Part shown: positions 17,801 through 26,532 of the stretch, in pieces
Layout: each line of letters begins with the position of its first letter
How positions within the stretch are numbered: position 1 is the stretch's first letter
DNA from: Clostridiaceae bacterium
GTDB lineage: Bacteria; Bacillota; Clostridia; DSM-8532
Length of the DNA stretch: 37,756 nt
Direction: 5' to 3'
NCBI GenBank assembly: GCA_012521105.1
Contig: JAAYNA010000065.1
Span: forward strand, 66,535-104,290
Notes under the pieces: generated by a model
The model's input: the letters and a program-made list of their open reading frames with translations, nothing else
Databases searched by the model: none
What the model was told of the DNA's origin: nothing
Program-made: the position numbers and the translations under genes

Positions 17801-18738
17801 CTGACTGGATCGGCGCTACTTTGTTAAAACATAATCCTGATTTCCTGAAAGACCATAAAAATACGGCATATGTATATACTCCCTGTAATGATAAGGCAGA
17901 GGATTCATGTAAATGGCTTATACGGGTATGGAATAAAAAAGATATGTTAAATTCCGATCCACTGGTTGAAGACAATGAAAACAATTTTCTTTGCTGGCTA
18001 AATGATATCCCGGAGGAAACAGAATATACCGAATACCGGGATGAAATAGAAAACCGGCTTAACTGGGAATACCCGTATATTAAGCTGGGCAGAGTTCCGG
18101 CAAAGGTCACTGTAACTGAATTAAAGAGAAGATTTGAAGCTGAGGTTTTGGAAGAGGTAGGGCGATTGCCCGTTCAGGTTCCTGCTCTTATAAAAAAGCC
18201 GCTGTTCCTTGAAAAACGAAAGGGCTTAAGCCCGGCGGAAAAGGGAACTGTGCTTCATTTTGTAATGCAGCACCTTGATTTTAAAAATGCGGACATTAAA
18301 GGGCAGATTGAAGAAATGATTAAAAATGACTTATTAACCGAGCAACAGGCAGAGACAGTAAAAGCAGAAAAAATAGCACTTTTCCTTAAGTCCGAATTAG
18401 GGAAAAGGATGCTTGCATCAAATAATGTTCAAAGGGAGATACCCTTCAACATTGAAATACCCTGCCATGAATTATATCTTGAAATGGTGGAAGAAAAATA
18501 TCAAAATGAAACAATACTGCTTCAGGGCGTGATTGACTGCTATTTTGAAGAAGCAGACGGTTTGGTTCTGATAGATTATAAGACCGATTATGTACCTTTT
18601 GGTGAAAGCAATGTAATCATTGAAAGATACAGAGTGCAGATAGAGTACTATGCAAAGACGCTGGCCATATTAACGGGTAAAAAAGTGAAGGAAAGGTACA
18701 TATACCTTTTCTCTACAGGAGAGATTGTGGAAATGTAA
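14821..18738 (+). CDS. addA: ATP-dependent helicase/nuclease subunit A
   Basis: AddA is the UvrD-like helicase and nuclease subunit of AddAB, with 1305 residues from the first ATG. Helicase motifs are in order: Q-motif region KWTAEQQEAIN, Walker A AAAAGAGKTA (about 63-72), VTFTNAAAAEMRERI, DEYQDSN, GDVKQSIYRFRQANPE, MSIHKSKGLEFPVVF and VAMTRAREKL. The C-terminal nuclease motif LIDYKTDYV closes the protein. About 40 charged residues precede the Q-motif, more than usual. The ATG at 14851 with AAAAGG upstream is a plausible alternative start and would shorten it by ten residues. A bidirectional terminator lies about 100 bp downstream. Confidence 0.96.
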   Translation: METDEKAVNIMSDERLSMNIKNEKESLKQDNNEIAAALQSSGPKWTAEQQEAINARGCNLLVAAAAGAGKTAVLVERIIKKITDKTNPVDVDRMLIVTFTNAAAAEMRERIGEAISKELDKDPGSENMRRQLSLLSRASIMTIHSFCKEVITKHIELVEIDPNFRIADETESHLMRIETINEVVNEQYEQDNKDFLELLDWYGGNLNDQKIHDMVLSIYNFIQSSPWPEQWLKDKIEAMKIDETYDFAKTLWGRVILKSCRMELDSARHMLLRAIDMLRHAEDLEQYIPVFEEDLSNISRLLNLVTDSEQDKEADTSWDVLYDWVHELSFSRLPRAGKNADKQKQEIVKKIRDTVKEIINKKIKERLITDKSYNIIRDFQEVYPVISCLGRLVNEFTARYNEKKRSRSVIDFNDLEHLCLKILTQTTDKGIVPSEAALEYREYFDEIMVDEYQDSNMVQEIIIRMISRYDSDNPNVFMVGDVKQSIYRFRQANPELFLNKYNTYRMDKENKNRKILLYKNFRSRSEIINAVNFVFGTIMSVDAGELDYTGKEALNAGADFKECDAENAKVGGCVEFHLIQTSEEAGIGDTDTGEENFSGSADENETDEIIDNIQSEARLVAEKILELTGQDSEGRYFYIFDKTRKEYRKAEFKDIVILLRATKNWSDVFIDELAAKGIPAFADTGTGFFKTIEVQVVLSLLQIIDNPLQDIPLLSVLRSPVFSFTTAELAAVRIADRKSSIYDALKTLANRHPLDNRTRSDKSAAKKATVFIEKLSMWREKARYMSTDQLIWYLYHDTGYYNMVGAMPQGEQRQANLRVLYDRARQFEETSYKGLFNFINFIDKIKSSRGDMGSAKILGENDNVVRIMSIHKSKGLEFPVVFLSGCGKRFNLRDISKDVLMHQELGLGPDVVDLKLRLSRPLAAKTAISERLRIETLSEEMRVLYVAMTRAREKLIITGSVADIDKAVSKWAENSYGEGKKIFSSSVLKCSSYADWIGATLLKHNPDFLKDHKNTAYVYTPCNDKAEDSCKWLIRVWNKKDMLNSDPLVEDNENNFLCWLNDIPEETEYTEYRDEIENRLNWEYPYIKLGRVPAKVTVTELKRRFEAEVLEEVGRLPVQVPALIKKPLFLEKRKGLSPAEKGTVLHFVMQHLDFKNADIKGQIEEMIKNDLLTEQQAETVKAEKIALFLKSELGKRMLASNNVQREIPFNIEIPCHELYLEMVEEKYQNETILLQGVIDCYFEEADGLVLIDYKTDYVPFGESNVIIERYRVQIEYYAKTLAILTGKKVKERYIYLFSTGEIVEM

Positions 18739-18834
18739 TTTGCCGGTTACATTTGATTTAATAGAGCAGAAAATTATTATACGTAAACCATGAGCATAAG
18801 AGATAGACATCACTGATAAAAGAAACAAACAAAT

Positions 18835-18864
18835 AAAAACCTCTTGTATGCACAAGAGGTTTTT
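18835..18864. terminator. Bidirectional terminator between addA and gltX
   Basis: Thirteen-base arms (18835-18847 and 18852-18864) around the loop atgc have A-rich 5' and T-rich 3' ends. The structure therefore works as an intrinsic terminator on both strands, for addA (plus) and gltX (minus), which converge here. Confidence 0.9.
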
Positions 18865-18894
18865 ATTTCATAAATCATGGTGTTCCCTGCCTGA

Positions 18895-20352
18895 TTACAC
18901 TGCAGCAGACAGCCTCTCAATACCTGTATTAATTCTTCGTATTGTTTCTTCCTTACCAAGAACCGCGGCAATCTCAGCTGCGCCGCCCGGAGTTACAAGC
19001 TGTCCTGAAACGGCTATTCTCACCGGCCAGAACATCTGACCGCTTTTAATTTGAAGTTCTTCAATCAGAGCTGTCAAAGCATCGTATATACTCTTTTCAT
19101 TCCAGTCTGAAAGATTTTCTAAAGCCGGAACTGCAGCTTTAAGACTTTTTAATGAAACCTCCAAATTGGTTTTCATTTTTTTATGTGTATATATTTCCAA
19201 ATTGTATTCATCGAGCTGGTTAAAGAATCCAAGCTTTTCGGGTATTTCTGACAGAACCTCGGTACGGGGTTGAATCATCCGTGCAATTGGAAGGGTGGGC
19301 AGGTCTTTTTCCAATCCCTTTTTAATCCAGGGCAGTGCAATTTCATGGAAATCTTCAAGTGACATAGCGCGAATGTATTCACCATTAAACCAGCGTAGTT
19401 TCGCCATATCAAATACAGAAGGTGATTTACTTATACGCTCAACCGAGAAAATTTTTTCAAGCTCTTTGAGATTGAAAATTTCCTGGTTACTGTCGGGAGA
19501 CCATCCAAGAAGGGCAAGGTAGTTTATAATTGCTTCTACCAGGTAGCCTTCTTCCAGAAGATCCTCGAAAGTAGCATCCCCTTTGCGTTTTGATATTTTC
19601 GAACCATCGGGCTTTACAATTAACGGTAAATGGACATAGGTTGGTATTTCCCACCCAAAAGCCTCATATAAAAGATTATACTTAGGTGTAGATGACAAAT
19701 ACTCAGAACCCCTGACCACATGTGTGATATTCATCAGATGATCATCAATAACATTGGCAAAATTATAGGTTGGATAGCCGTCAGACTTAATAAGTATTTG
19801 ATCCTCCAGCTCACTGTTTTCAACTGTTATTTCACCATAAACCACATCATGGAAGGTTGTGGTTCCTTCTGTGGGCATTTTCTGACGTATTACGTAGGAT
19901 TCACCTGCTTCAATTCTACTCCTTGCTTCTTCTTCAGATAATCCCAGGCAGTGCCGGTCATACCTGAAAACTTCGCCCTTTTCCTTATACTGTTTTTGAA
20001 GGGATTCTAACCTTTCTTTTGAGCAAAAGCAGTAATATGCATGGCCTTTTCTTACAAGTTCTTCAGCAAAGGGAAGATACATGTTTTTACGCTCACTTTG
20101 AATATAAGGTCCATAAGGGCCACCAATATCCGGACCTTCATCGTGTTTTAACCCGCATATTTTTAAAGTGCGGTATATAACATCAACAGCTCCCTCAACA
20201 AGGCGCTCCTGATCGGTATCTTCTATACGCAGAATGAACTTGCCACCATTGACACGGGCAATGAGGTACTCATATAGTGCAGAACGTAAATTCCCTATAT
20301 GGATATAACCTGTTGGACTTGGAGCATAACGAGTGCGAACAACAGATGACAT
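18895..20352 (-). CDS. gltX: Glutamate--tRNA ligase
   Basis: This class I aminoacyl-tRNA synthetase charges tRNA-Glu, and in many Firmicutes also tRNA-Gln before amidation. The 485-residue protein shows RYAPSPTGYIHIGNLRSAL with the HIGH box HIGN (18-21), the glutamate-binding RIEDTD (42-47) and the KMSKS variant KISKR (252-256). The zinc-knuckle region has YCFC (Cys108, Cys110) and a third Cys at 135 (DRHC). The start ATG 20352 follows a GGAGAG site. The sequence does not show whether the enzyme is discriminating. A tRNA-Thr gene lies about 100 bp upstream on the same strand. Confidence 0.97.
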   Translation of the reverse strand: MSSVVRTRYAPSPTGYIHIGNLRSALYEYLIARVNGGKFILRIEDTDQERLVEGAVDVIYRTLKICGLKHDEGPDIGGPYGPYIQSERKNMYLPFAEELVRKGHAYYCFCSKERLESLQKQYKEKGEVFRYDRHCLGLSEEEARSRIEAGESYVIRQKMPTEGTTTFHDVVYGEITVENSELEDQILIKSDGYPTYNFANVIDDHLMNITHVVRGSEYLSSTPKYNLLYEAFGWEIPTYVHLPLIVKPDGSKISKRKGDATFEDLLEEGYLVEAIINYLALLGWSPDSNQEIFNLKELEKIFSVERISKSPSVFDMAKLRWFNGEYIRAMSLEDFHEIALPWIKKGLEKDLPTLPIARMIQPRTEVLSEIPEKLGFFNQLDEYNLEIYTHKKMKTNLEVSLKSLKAAVPALENLSDWNEKSIYDALTALIEELQIKSGQMFWPVRIAVSGQLVTPGGAAEIAAVLGKEETIRRINTGIERLSAAV

Positions 20353-20449
20353 ATTAACTCTCCTGACATTCTTTTATTTTAAATGAGGTTTAAATATCCC
20401 CTGCTCAATAATTCCAAATGCCTGCAGCGATAAGCAATAACTTTAAAAC

Positions 20450-20524
20450 TGGAGCTGGTGAGGGGATTTGAACCCCTGGCCTATTGATTACGAATCAATT
20501 GCGCTACCGCTGCGCCACACCAGC
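20450..20524 (-). tRNA. tRNA-Thr (anticodon CGT)
   Basis: Read on the minus strand, the sequence folds as a full cloverleaf. The acceptor stem is GCTGGTG/CACCAGC, the D arm GCGC-AGCGGTA-GCGC, the anticodon arm ATTGA-TTCGTAA-TCAAT and the T arm AGGGG-TTCAAAT-CCCCT. The discriminator is T and CCA is encoded (20450-20452). Loop positions 34-36 read CGT, which decodes ACG (Thr). The body without CCA is 72 nt (20453-20524). Confidence 0.96.
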
Positions 20525-20718
20525 ATTGTAGAGCATCAGGAATTGAGATATATTTATTATAACAGTATTATTTATAATTTCAAGATTTTCAATTTCATTA
20601 AATTTTCGTCTATTCCATTATAGGCGAAAATATAATAAAATATAAATAAGTTTATTTTCATGCCCGCACAATTTTGCATTGTCAAAAGCTTTTATTTATA
20701 GAAGGGAGGAAGTATAAA

Positions 20719-21048
20719 GTGAAATTAATATTGGCTATTATAAGCGATGAGGACAGCAATTCTGTTATAGGTGAGCTGGGAAAAGAAGGGTTTGGGGTTA
20801 CCAAACTGTGTTCAACCGGGGGGTTCCTAAGATCGGGAAACACCACAATAATGGTGGGTGCAGATGAAGAAAAAATACCCGAGGTTATCGATATTATTAA
20901 GAAAAAGTGTAAGACAAGAAAAAAGGCAATGCCTAATCTGGATATGTCCAGTGGTGCAGGTGTTATGAGCATGGCATTTCCGGTTGAAGTTACAGTTGGT
21001 GGCGCCACAGTTTTTGTACTGAATGTGGAGAGGTTTGAAAAATTATAA
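20719..21048 (+). CDS. darA: Cyclic di-AMP receptor DarA (PstA, PII-like)
   Basis: This PII-like trimeric protein binds c-di-AMP, and its downstream target is unknown in most Firmicutes. The frame is open from 20674, but GTG 20719 with GGGAGGA (20704-20710) at ideal spacing gives 109 residues, the family size, starting MKLILAIISDEDSN. The DarA signature is clear: VTKLCSTGGFLRSGNTTIM, with the glycine and Ser-Gly-Asn-Thr-Thr ligand loop, then VGADEEKIPEVIDII. The C-terminal strand VEVTVGGATVFVLNVERF completes the fold. It is preceded by AT-rich sequence and followed by a hairpin, so it looks monocistronic. Confidence 0.95.
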   Translation: MKLILAIISDEDSNSVIGELGKEGFGVTKLCSTGGFLRSGNTTIMVGADEEKIPEVIDIIKKKCKTRKKAMPNLDMSSGAGVMSMAFPVEVTVGGATVFVLNVERFEKL

Positions 21049-21102
21049 ACGACATTGTTCATCTTTACCGGATTAAATTCTTGAATGGCTATTAGCGATA
21101 AG

Positions 21103-21123
21103 CTTTACTGTTGTACAGTAAAG
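21103..21123 (+). terminator. Probable terminator hairpin after darA
   Basis: Nine-base arms ctttactgt and acagtaaag surround a 3-base loop and are followed by atttatttta. The T-tract is interrupted, so termination may be incomplete. The MFS gene begins 55 bp later. Confidence 0.55.
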
Positions 21124-21177
21124 ATTTATTTTACTACCGATTAATCAATTAGTAAGGAAGCATAACAGGAACAAAAT

Positions 21178-22491
21178 ATGGACAAGCAGTATAAAAATAA
21201 TACAGCACAGAATAATTATTCTCTGTCAGTGAACGACTATGAGAAAAGCCGTTTAATGGTAATACTTGAGGGGATTTCTGCCAGAATTATTTTCGGGCTT
21301 ACCACAGGTGCATTTCTAACAGGATATTTAAAGTTTCTTGGAGCAGATGATGAGCTCTGTGGGCAGATAGCCGCCATCCCGGTTTTATCCAGTGTTATAC
21401 AGTTTTTTACTCCGATGTTTCTTGAGAAACTTAATCGTAAAAAGCCCATCGTAACATTTTTCAATGCTTTTCACAGGATATTACTTGTACTACTTGTATT
21501 TGTACCCATTTTGCCCGTATCGGTAGCAATCCGTCTATATATAACAGGTGGGCTGTATTTACTGTCAAACCTTATGGTGAATATGGTTGCACCTGCTACT
21601 ACCACTATGTTTATAAGCCTTGTACCGCAGAAAATGCGGGGAAGGTTTTTCAGTATCAGAGAAAAATATCTTATATTTATTTCAAGTGTGGTAAATGTGG
21701 TATTAGGTGGCATTCTTGATAAATTTGAGTTACGGGGTAAAACATACGAGGGCTATATTTTAATGTTTGCCATTGTATTTATTGCAATGATTATGAACCT
21801 TGTTTCATATTTGGGTATAAAGGAGCCACCTTTATCGCGTACCAAAAGTAAAATCAGCCTTAAAAATTTATTTACAATGCCCTTAAAAGAAAACAGGTTC
21901 AGAAAAATAATTATTCTGTTTTTTTTATGGGGGTTATCGGTGAATTTTTCCAGTCCGTTTTTTTCTGTCTATATGGTTTCAAAGCTTGAACTCAGCTATA
22001 CTTTCATTACAATTTGCGGACTTGTGAACTCACTTTGCTATGTCATAGCTGTAAGCGTATGGGGCAAAATGGCCGATAAAAAATCTTTTACATATACAGC
22101 TATGATTTCAATTGCATTGCTTGGAGTTACGCATATAATCTGGTTTCTTGCTGCCAATGGAACCTTTTTAACATATTTGATCATTATGCTTGTTCATATA
22201 ACAGGAGGAATATCATGGGCGGGAATTGGTATATCCCTTTACAATATACCATACGAATACACACCCGAAGAGGGACGTACTGTTTACCTGGGATTTAATG
22301 CTGCTTTAAGCGGACTTATAGGTTTTATTTCGTCCATGCTTGCCTCCTATATGGTTGGAGCGATGTCAGATTTCAACGGCATTTTTCTGGGTTTGTCTGT
22401 AACTCAGTTTCAACTGATATTTTTAATATCGGGATTACTTATATTAGTTACATCAGCCTATATCCGGTTTGCGATAAGGCCTGAGAAATAA
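21178..22491 (+). CDS. MFS transporter
   Basis: This polytopic membrane protein of 437 residues has about twelve hydrophobic segments and a central cytoplasmic loop (about 215-240, rich in Lys). It fits the major facilitator fold. Features include a polar N-terminal tail (about 1-25), GGLYLLSNLMVNMVAP and a loop of the MFS type, LVPQKMRGRFFSIREKY. A second loop with WGKMADKKSF resembles the repeated MFS motif A (GxxxD[K/R]). The C-terminal half has YTPEEGRTVYLGFNAA. Relatives in Clostridia are annotated only as MFS transporters of unknown substrate. ATG 21178 follows an AGGAA site. It stands alone between darA and prfB. Confidence 0.85.
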   Translation: MDKQYKNNTAQNNYSLSVNDYEKSRLMVILEGISARIIFGLTTGAFLTGYLKFLGADDELCGQIAAIPVLSSVIQFFTPMFLEKLNRKKPIVTFFNAFHRILLVLLVFVPILPVSVAIRLYITGGLYLLSNLMVNMVAPATTTMFISLVPQKMRGRFFSIREKYLIFISSVVNVVLGGILDKFELRGKTYEGYILMFAIVFIAMIMNLVSYLGIKEPPLSRTKSKISLKNLFTMPLKENRFRKIIILFFLWGLSVNFSSPFFSVYMVSKLELSYTFITICGLVNSLCYVIAVSVWGKMADKKSFTYTAMISIALLGVTHIIWFLAANGTFLTYLIIMLVHITGGISWAGIGISLYNIPYEYTPEEGRTVYLGFNAALSGLIGFISSMLASYMVGAMSDFNGIFLGLSVTQFQLIFLISGLLILVTSAYIRFAIRPEK

Positions 22492-22672
22492 CGCCATCTA
22501 TATCTTTTGATAAAACAGTTTGTAAAAGAGGTTGAGATACCGAACCCGACCAAAACTTAAGATACTTTGAGGTGTTTGGTTGTAAAGTTGAAATAAAAGA
22601 TTTATTTACCCTGAGGGAGTACATTGCTCAGATGTGTTAAATTATGGGTTTTAAGGAGAGGGTCAGTAAGCA

Positions 22673-22700
22673 TTTACTTTTACAATTCTAATGTTATAAT
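22673..22700 (+). promoter_or_regulatory. Predicted SigA-type promoter of prfB
   Basis: TTTACT (22673-22678) and a perfect TATAAT (22695-22700) are separated by 16 bases, about 42 bases before the prfB ATG. The -35 matches the consensus at four of six positions. Confidence 0.5.
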
Positions 22701-22742
22701 AAAATTTGCATGTAGATTACAAAGTTAGAAGGGAATGATTGG

Positions 22743-23856
22743 ATGAGTCTGATTCTGTTAGAACAAATAAAACCACAGATTTCAGAACAGCTTCAGGATA
22801 TTATTGATTTGAGGGATTCTCTTTGACGTTCCTGCAATAGAGAAAGAATTGGAAGAACTGGATCAGAAAGCACAGGAACCTGGTTTCTGGGACGATATAG
22901 AAAATTCACAGAGAGTTCTTCAAAAAAGCAAGAATCTCCGGGATAGGCTCAATGAGTTTAATAAACTTAAAAGCGATTGTGAAGATCTTTTAACCCTTAT
23001 TGAACTCGCGATGGAAGAAAAGGATGAAAGCATAATTGAAGATGTTACCAATGGTTTCAAAGATGTAAAGAGCAGGTTTGAAAAATTAAGACTACAGACG
23101 TTGCTTAAAGGCGAGTATGACAGAAATGATGCAATTTTTACCCTCCATGCCGGTGCCGGAGGTACAGAGGCAATGGACTGGGTACAGATGCTGTTTCGCA
23201 TGTATACCCGGTGGGCTGAAAACAATAACTACCAAACTCGTGTATTAGATATACTTGAAGGTGAAGAAGCAGGCATAAAAAGTGTTACTGTTGAAGTGAC
23301 AGGTGAAAATGCCTATGGCTTTTTAAAATCTGAAAAAGGTGTACATCGCCTGGTCAGAATATCTCCCTTTGATGCATCGGGTAGAAGGCATACCTCTTTT
23401 GCTTCCATGGAAGTAATGCCTGTTATGGATGCATCGGTTGAAATAAACATTAATCCCGATGATATAAAAATGGACGTATTCAGAGCCAGTGGGGCTGGTG
23501 GACAACACGTAAATAAAACATCTTCGGCTGTTAGAATTACTCATATTCCAACAGGTATTGTTGTTTCATGCCAGAGTGAAAGGTCCCAGCACCAGAACAG
23601 GGAAACTGCAATGAAGATGTTATATGCCAGACTTCTGGAATTGAAGGAACGGGAAAAACAGCAAAAACTCAACGAGTTGAAGGGGGAACAAATGGATATC
23701 GCCTGGGGAAGCCAAATACGTTCCTATGTTTTTTGTCCATATACTCTGGTTAAGGATCATAGAACTGGGTATGAAGAAGGTAATGTGGATAAAGTAATGG
23801 ATGGAGAAATAGATGAATTCATCAGCGCTTATTTAACATGGAGGGCGAGGAAATAG
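22743..23856 (+). CDS. prfB: Peptide chain release factor 2 (programmed +1 frameshift)
   Basis: RF2 reads UGA and UAA stops and releases the peptide. The gene starts at ATG 22743, reads 27 codons to CTT, and meets an in-frame TGA (22824-22826). A +1 shift at CTTTGAC continues at GAC 22825, giving a 370-residue protein, normal for RF2. The second frame alone, often miscalled from TTG 22849, lacks the N terminus. Domain features in full-protein numbering are the stop-recognition tripeptide SPF at 207-209 (VRISPFDASG) and the catalytic GGQ at 252-254 (SGAGGQHVNK). AAGGGA precedes the ATG. The stop lies 6 bp from that of the convergent gene downstream. Confidence 0.97.
22811..22827 (+). promoter_or_regulatory. 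Programmed +1 frameshift site of prfB
   Basis: The slippery CTT-TGA-C (22821-22827) is preceded by a Shine-Dalgarno-like GAGGG (22811-22815) at short spacing. This is the known RF2 autoregulation element: low RF2 favours the shift at the slow UGA codon, and high RF2 favours termination. Confidence 0.93.
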
Positions 23857-23862
23857 AATACT

Positions 23863-25095
23863 CTACCTCCTCTTCCCTTTTTGGGAGATTGTTTTGCTGT
23901 ATAAAAGTTTAAATAACTTTGAAAGAATTAACAGTATTTCAATTGCAATTAGACCTAATATAATATAAAAAATTTCCGGGTATTCCATTAAACGTTTTTT
24001 TATCTTTTCAAACCTGGTCAGCTCGGGAAGTATTTCTCTGTCAGGAAACAGGTCAACGGTAATAATGGTTCCATCGGTAAGTGTAAACTTAACATTTCCC
24101 ATAAGAGTGCTTCTATACAAGGGGAGTTTCATACTGGACTCAATTAAATCGTATTGAATCTCCTGGATATAATTATCGCCCACAGGGTAGGTGTAATACA
24201 CATCGCTTCCTGAAATAAGGGTTATGTCGTGCCCTTCTACAGTGATATTGTCTAATGGCTGTCCTTTGTAAACAAGGGGTCCCCTTCTGAAATTATTAAA
24301 CCCGTGATCAAAAAGTTTCATGCTGTCGGTATACATGCTTTCAGCAGGTGAATCCAACAGCAGGCAAACAAGCCTTTGCTGATTGCGGGTTACCGATGTA
24401 ATTACAGTCTGGTATTTCGGATCATTAAAATCAACCTTTCCGCCATCCACACCGTCATAACTCCAGAACATATCATTAAGGTTTGTTAATACTATTGTTT
24501 TATCTTCATCAAACCAGGGCTTTGCCTGTGATGAAAATACCCTTTCAAAGCTTGGGTTGGTGGTTAGGGCATGCCTAATCAACTTCGCTAAGTCCGAAGC
24601 GGTGGTACGCTGATTTTCGTCATAGGCTCCTGTAGGATTTGCAAAAACAGTGTTTGTCATGTTTAAACTAACAGCATAGTCATTCATCAGGTTTACAAAA
24701 TCTTCCACGGTACCCCCCACAGCCTCTGCAAGGGCAATTGTTGCATCATTGGCATTACTAAGCATGGAAGCATAAATCAGGCTTTCGGCAGTGTATTTTT
24801 CACCAACTGTAAGCTCCAGCAACGCGCCCTCTGCATTAACTGCTTCCTTACTGGCCGTTACCATGGTGTTTAAATCAAGTTTTTCAATGGCAATATATGC
24901 AGTCATCAGTTTGGAAGCTGCAGCAATATGTAACGGTTCATCAGGATTTTTCGAATACAATACCTGACCGCGTCTGAGTTCTAAAAGTAATGCAGATGGT
25001 GCTTCCACAACAGGTTCTGTAGGAAGGGAAGTACTTATAACGGGTATAATGCATATGCCGATTATTATAAAAACCCATACCAGCTTTTTATACAT
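23863..25095 (-). CDS. DacF-like D-Ala-D-Ala carboxypeptidase family protein, predicted catalytically inactive
   Basis: The 410-residue protein has the layout of low-molecular-weight PBPs. There is a signal or anchor helix (about 5-24), a penicillin-binding domain (about 30-270), a beta-rich C-terminal domain, and a C-terminal membrane helix (about 372-395) with a basic tail. The fold is recognisable from SALLLELRRGQVLYSKN, ANPTGAYDENQRTTASDLA and YDGVDGGK. All three active-site motifs are altered. SxxK reads A59-A-S-K62, with Ala for the nucleophile; SxN reads N114-A-N116; KTG reads K220-V-D. This suggests a non-enzymatic role, perhaps binding peptidoglycan during sporulation. That is inference, drawn from the family and the germination genes next to it. 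The ATG follows CCGGAGG. Confidence 0.9.
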   Translation of the reverse strand: MYKKLVWVFIIIGICIIPVISTSLPTEPVVEAPSALLLELRRGQVLYSKNPDEPLHIAAASKLMTAYIAIEKLDLNTMVTASKEAVNAEGALLELTVGEKYTAESLIYASMLSNANDATIALAEAVGGTVEDFVNLMNDYAVSLNMTNTVFANPTGAYDENQRTTASDLAKLIRHALTTNPSFERVFSSQAKPWFDEDKTIVLTNLNDMFWSYDGVDGGKVDFNDPKYQTVITSVTRNQQRLVCLLLDSPAESMYTDSMKLFDHGFNNFRRGPLVYKGQPLDNITVEGHDITLISGSDVYYTYPVGDNYIQEIQYDLIESSMKLPLYRSTLMGNVKFTLTDGTIITVDLFPDREILPELTRFEKIKKRLMEYPEIFYIILGLIAIEILLILSKLFKLLYSKTISQKGKRR

Positions 25096-25416
25096 AAGAC
25101 CTCCGGAATAATATTGAATAATCTATAAAATCATTTTATCGTTATCAGCATACCTATGACTGGTCAACAAAATTCGGGTACCTGCCACCCATTCATTATA
25201 ATTATACAATTAGTGGCAAGCAAAGTACACAATTTATGATTAACTGTTCAGGTTTTTTCACAAAAAACACTATCAGTTCTAAGAATTTTTATTGCCGTTA
25301 ATGTATTAAGCTTACCTAAAATTCCCATAATAAAACTAATTGTATATATTATTACCTAAAACTGTGAAATTAACTACAGTATCGTCTATAAATAATTATG
25401 TACGGGAGGAAGCAGA
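25096..25416. other. Divergent promoter region between the DacF-like gene and gerAB
   Basis: These 321 AT-rich bases must hold the promoters of two divergent genes. A spaced inverted repeat, TGCCAC (25183-25188) and GTGGCA (25213-25218), lies inside. I looked for sporulation sigma-G/F elements and found no convincing pair. No ORF or RNA structure is seen. Confidence 0.4.
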
Positions 25417-26532
25417 TTGTCAAAGGAAAAAGTCCAAATTTCCCCGATTCAGCTAACTTTTTTGATTATTACCATGGTTATTTCTACTGCAGATATATTT
25501 TTACCCTCCTTTGTAGCTAAGGAGGCAAAGCAGGATTCATGGATTTCTCCCATTTTGTCTACTTTAGTCATGATACCTGTTTTGATAATATATATAACAT
25601 TATACAAACACCACAGGGGAAAAAGTCTTATTGAAATGTGTACCGAGATTGCAGGGAATTTTTTCGGACGAATAATAGGTTTATTATATGCTTTTTATTT
25701 TATGTTTGTTGCTATAGGGGCTATAATGTCCATTTCTATAGTGTTAAATATTACATTCCTGCCTTTAACTCCTCTGTGGGTTATAGTGGTAATATCTGTT
25801 CTTGTGTCACTGTACGGTGCTTACAGCGATCTGGAAGTGATTGCAAGAGTTAATGAAATACTTTTGCCGGCAGGGATGGGGGCGCTGGTGTTTCTGATTC
25901 TCGTAAACATTAACGAATACGATTTCAATTTTTTCAGGCCCATTTTAGCTGAGGGAGTTCTTCAGCCTGTCAGAGGCAGTATTGTTATTTTGGGTCATCT
26001 GTGCGAGACTGTAGTAATTCTGCAGATGCTTCATTTTACAAGTAAGCCCGAAAAAATTAATATTGCTATTTTTGTGGGGCTGCTAATCACTGGAACAGGG
26101 ATGTTGGCAGGTACTTTGATATATGCCGTTTTTGGCCCGTTAACCGAGATTTTTATAATACCTTCACTTGAATTTGCCAGATTCTCATCAATAGGGAAAT
26201 ATATTCAAAACCTTGATGTTTTAGTTTTAGCTATATGGATCACAGGTATATATGTAAAGATTATGATTTTTATGTATTCAGGCTCGTATGCGATGTCACA
26301 GCTTTTTAGTATTAAAAACTACAAAACGATTATTTTCCCGATAGGTTTTCTGTCATTCAGTATAGCTGTTTCCAGCGTAGGTGATTATATTAGGGATCTG
26401 TATTTTATGCACTACATACTCCCTGTTTATTCAACGGCTATGGCCTTCGTTATACCCGGTATATTACTTGTAATCTGTATTATTAAAAGCAAAACAAAGG
26501 GAAGAAGGAGAAAGAGAGAAATAAATGGGTAA
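25417..26532 (+). CDS. gerAB: GerAB-family spore germination permease
   Basis: This is a B subunit of a GerA-type germinant receptor, an APC-superfamily membrane protein of the spore inner membrane thought to hold the germinant pocket. The 371-residue protein begins MSKEKVQISPIQLTFLIITM, the typical family opening, and has about ten membrane segments. It also contains YGAYSDLEVIARVNEILLP and FNFFRPILAEGV, both characteristic of GerAB. The start is TTG 25417 behind GGGAGGA (25404-25410). It is not next to gerAA and gerAC, which lie 5 kb away on the other strand. The next gene overlaps it by 8 bp and is presumably co-translated. The germinant cannot be deduced. Confidence 0.93.
   Translation: MSKEKVQISPIQLTFLIITMVISTADIFLPSFVAKEAKQDSWISPILSTLVMIPVLIIYITLYKHHRGKSLIEMCTEIAGNFFGRIIGLLYAFYFMFVAIGAIMSISIVLNITFLPLTPLWVIVVISVLVSLYGAYSDLEVIARVNEILLPAGMGALVFLILVNINEYDFNFFRPILAEGVLQPVRGSIVILGHLCETVVILQMLHFTSKPEKINIAIFVGLLITGTGMLAGTLIYAVFGPLTEIFIIPSLEFARFSSIGKYIQNLDVLVLAIWITGIYVKIMIFMYSGSYAMSQLFSIKNYKTIIFPIGFLSFSIAVSSVGDYIRDLYFMHYILPVYSTAMAFVIPGILLVICIIKSKTKGRRRKREING

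Noticed and set aside
22525..22570. Sequence reminiscent of a TPP riboswitch (ggttgagatacc) before prfB
   Set aside because: The other TPP-box elements are absent and prfB has no reason to carry one.
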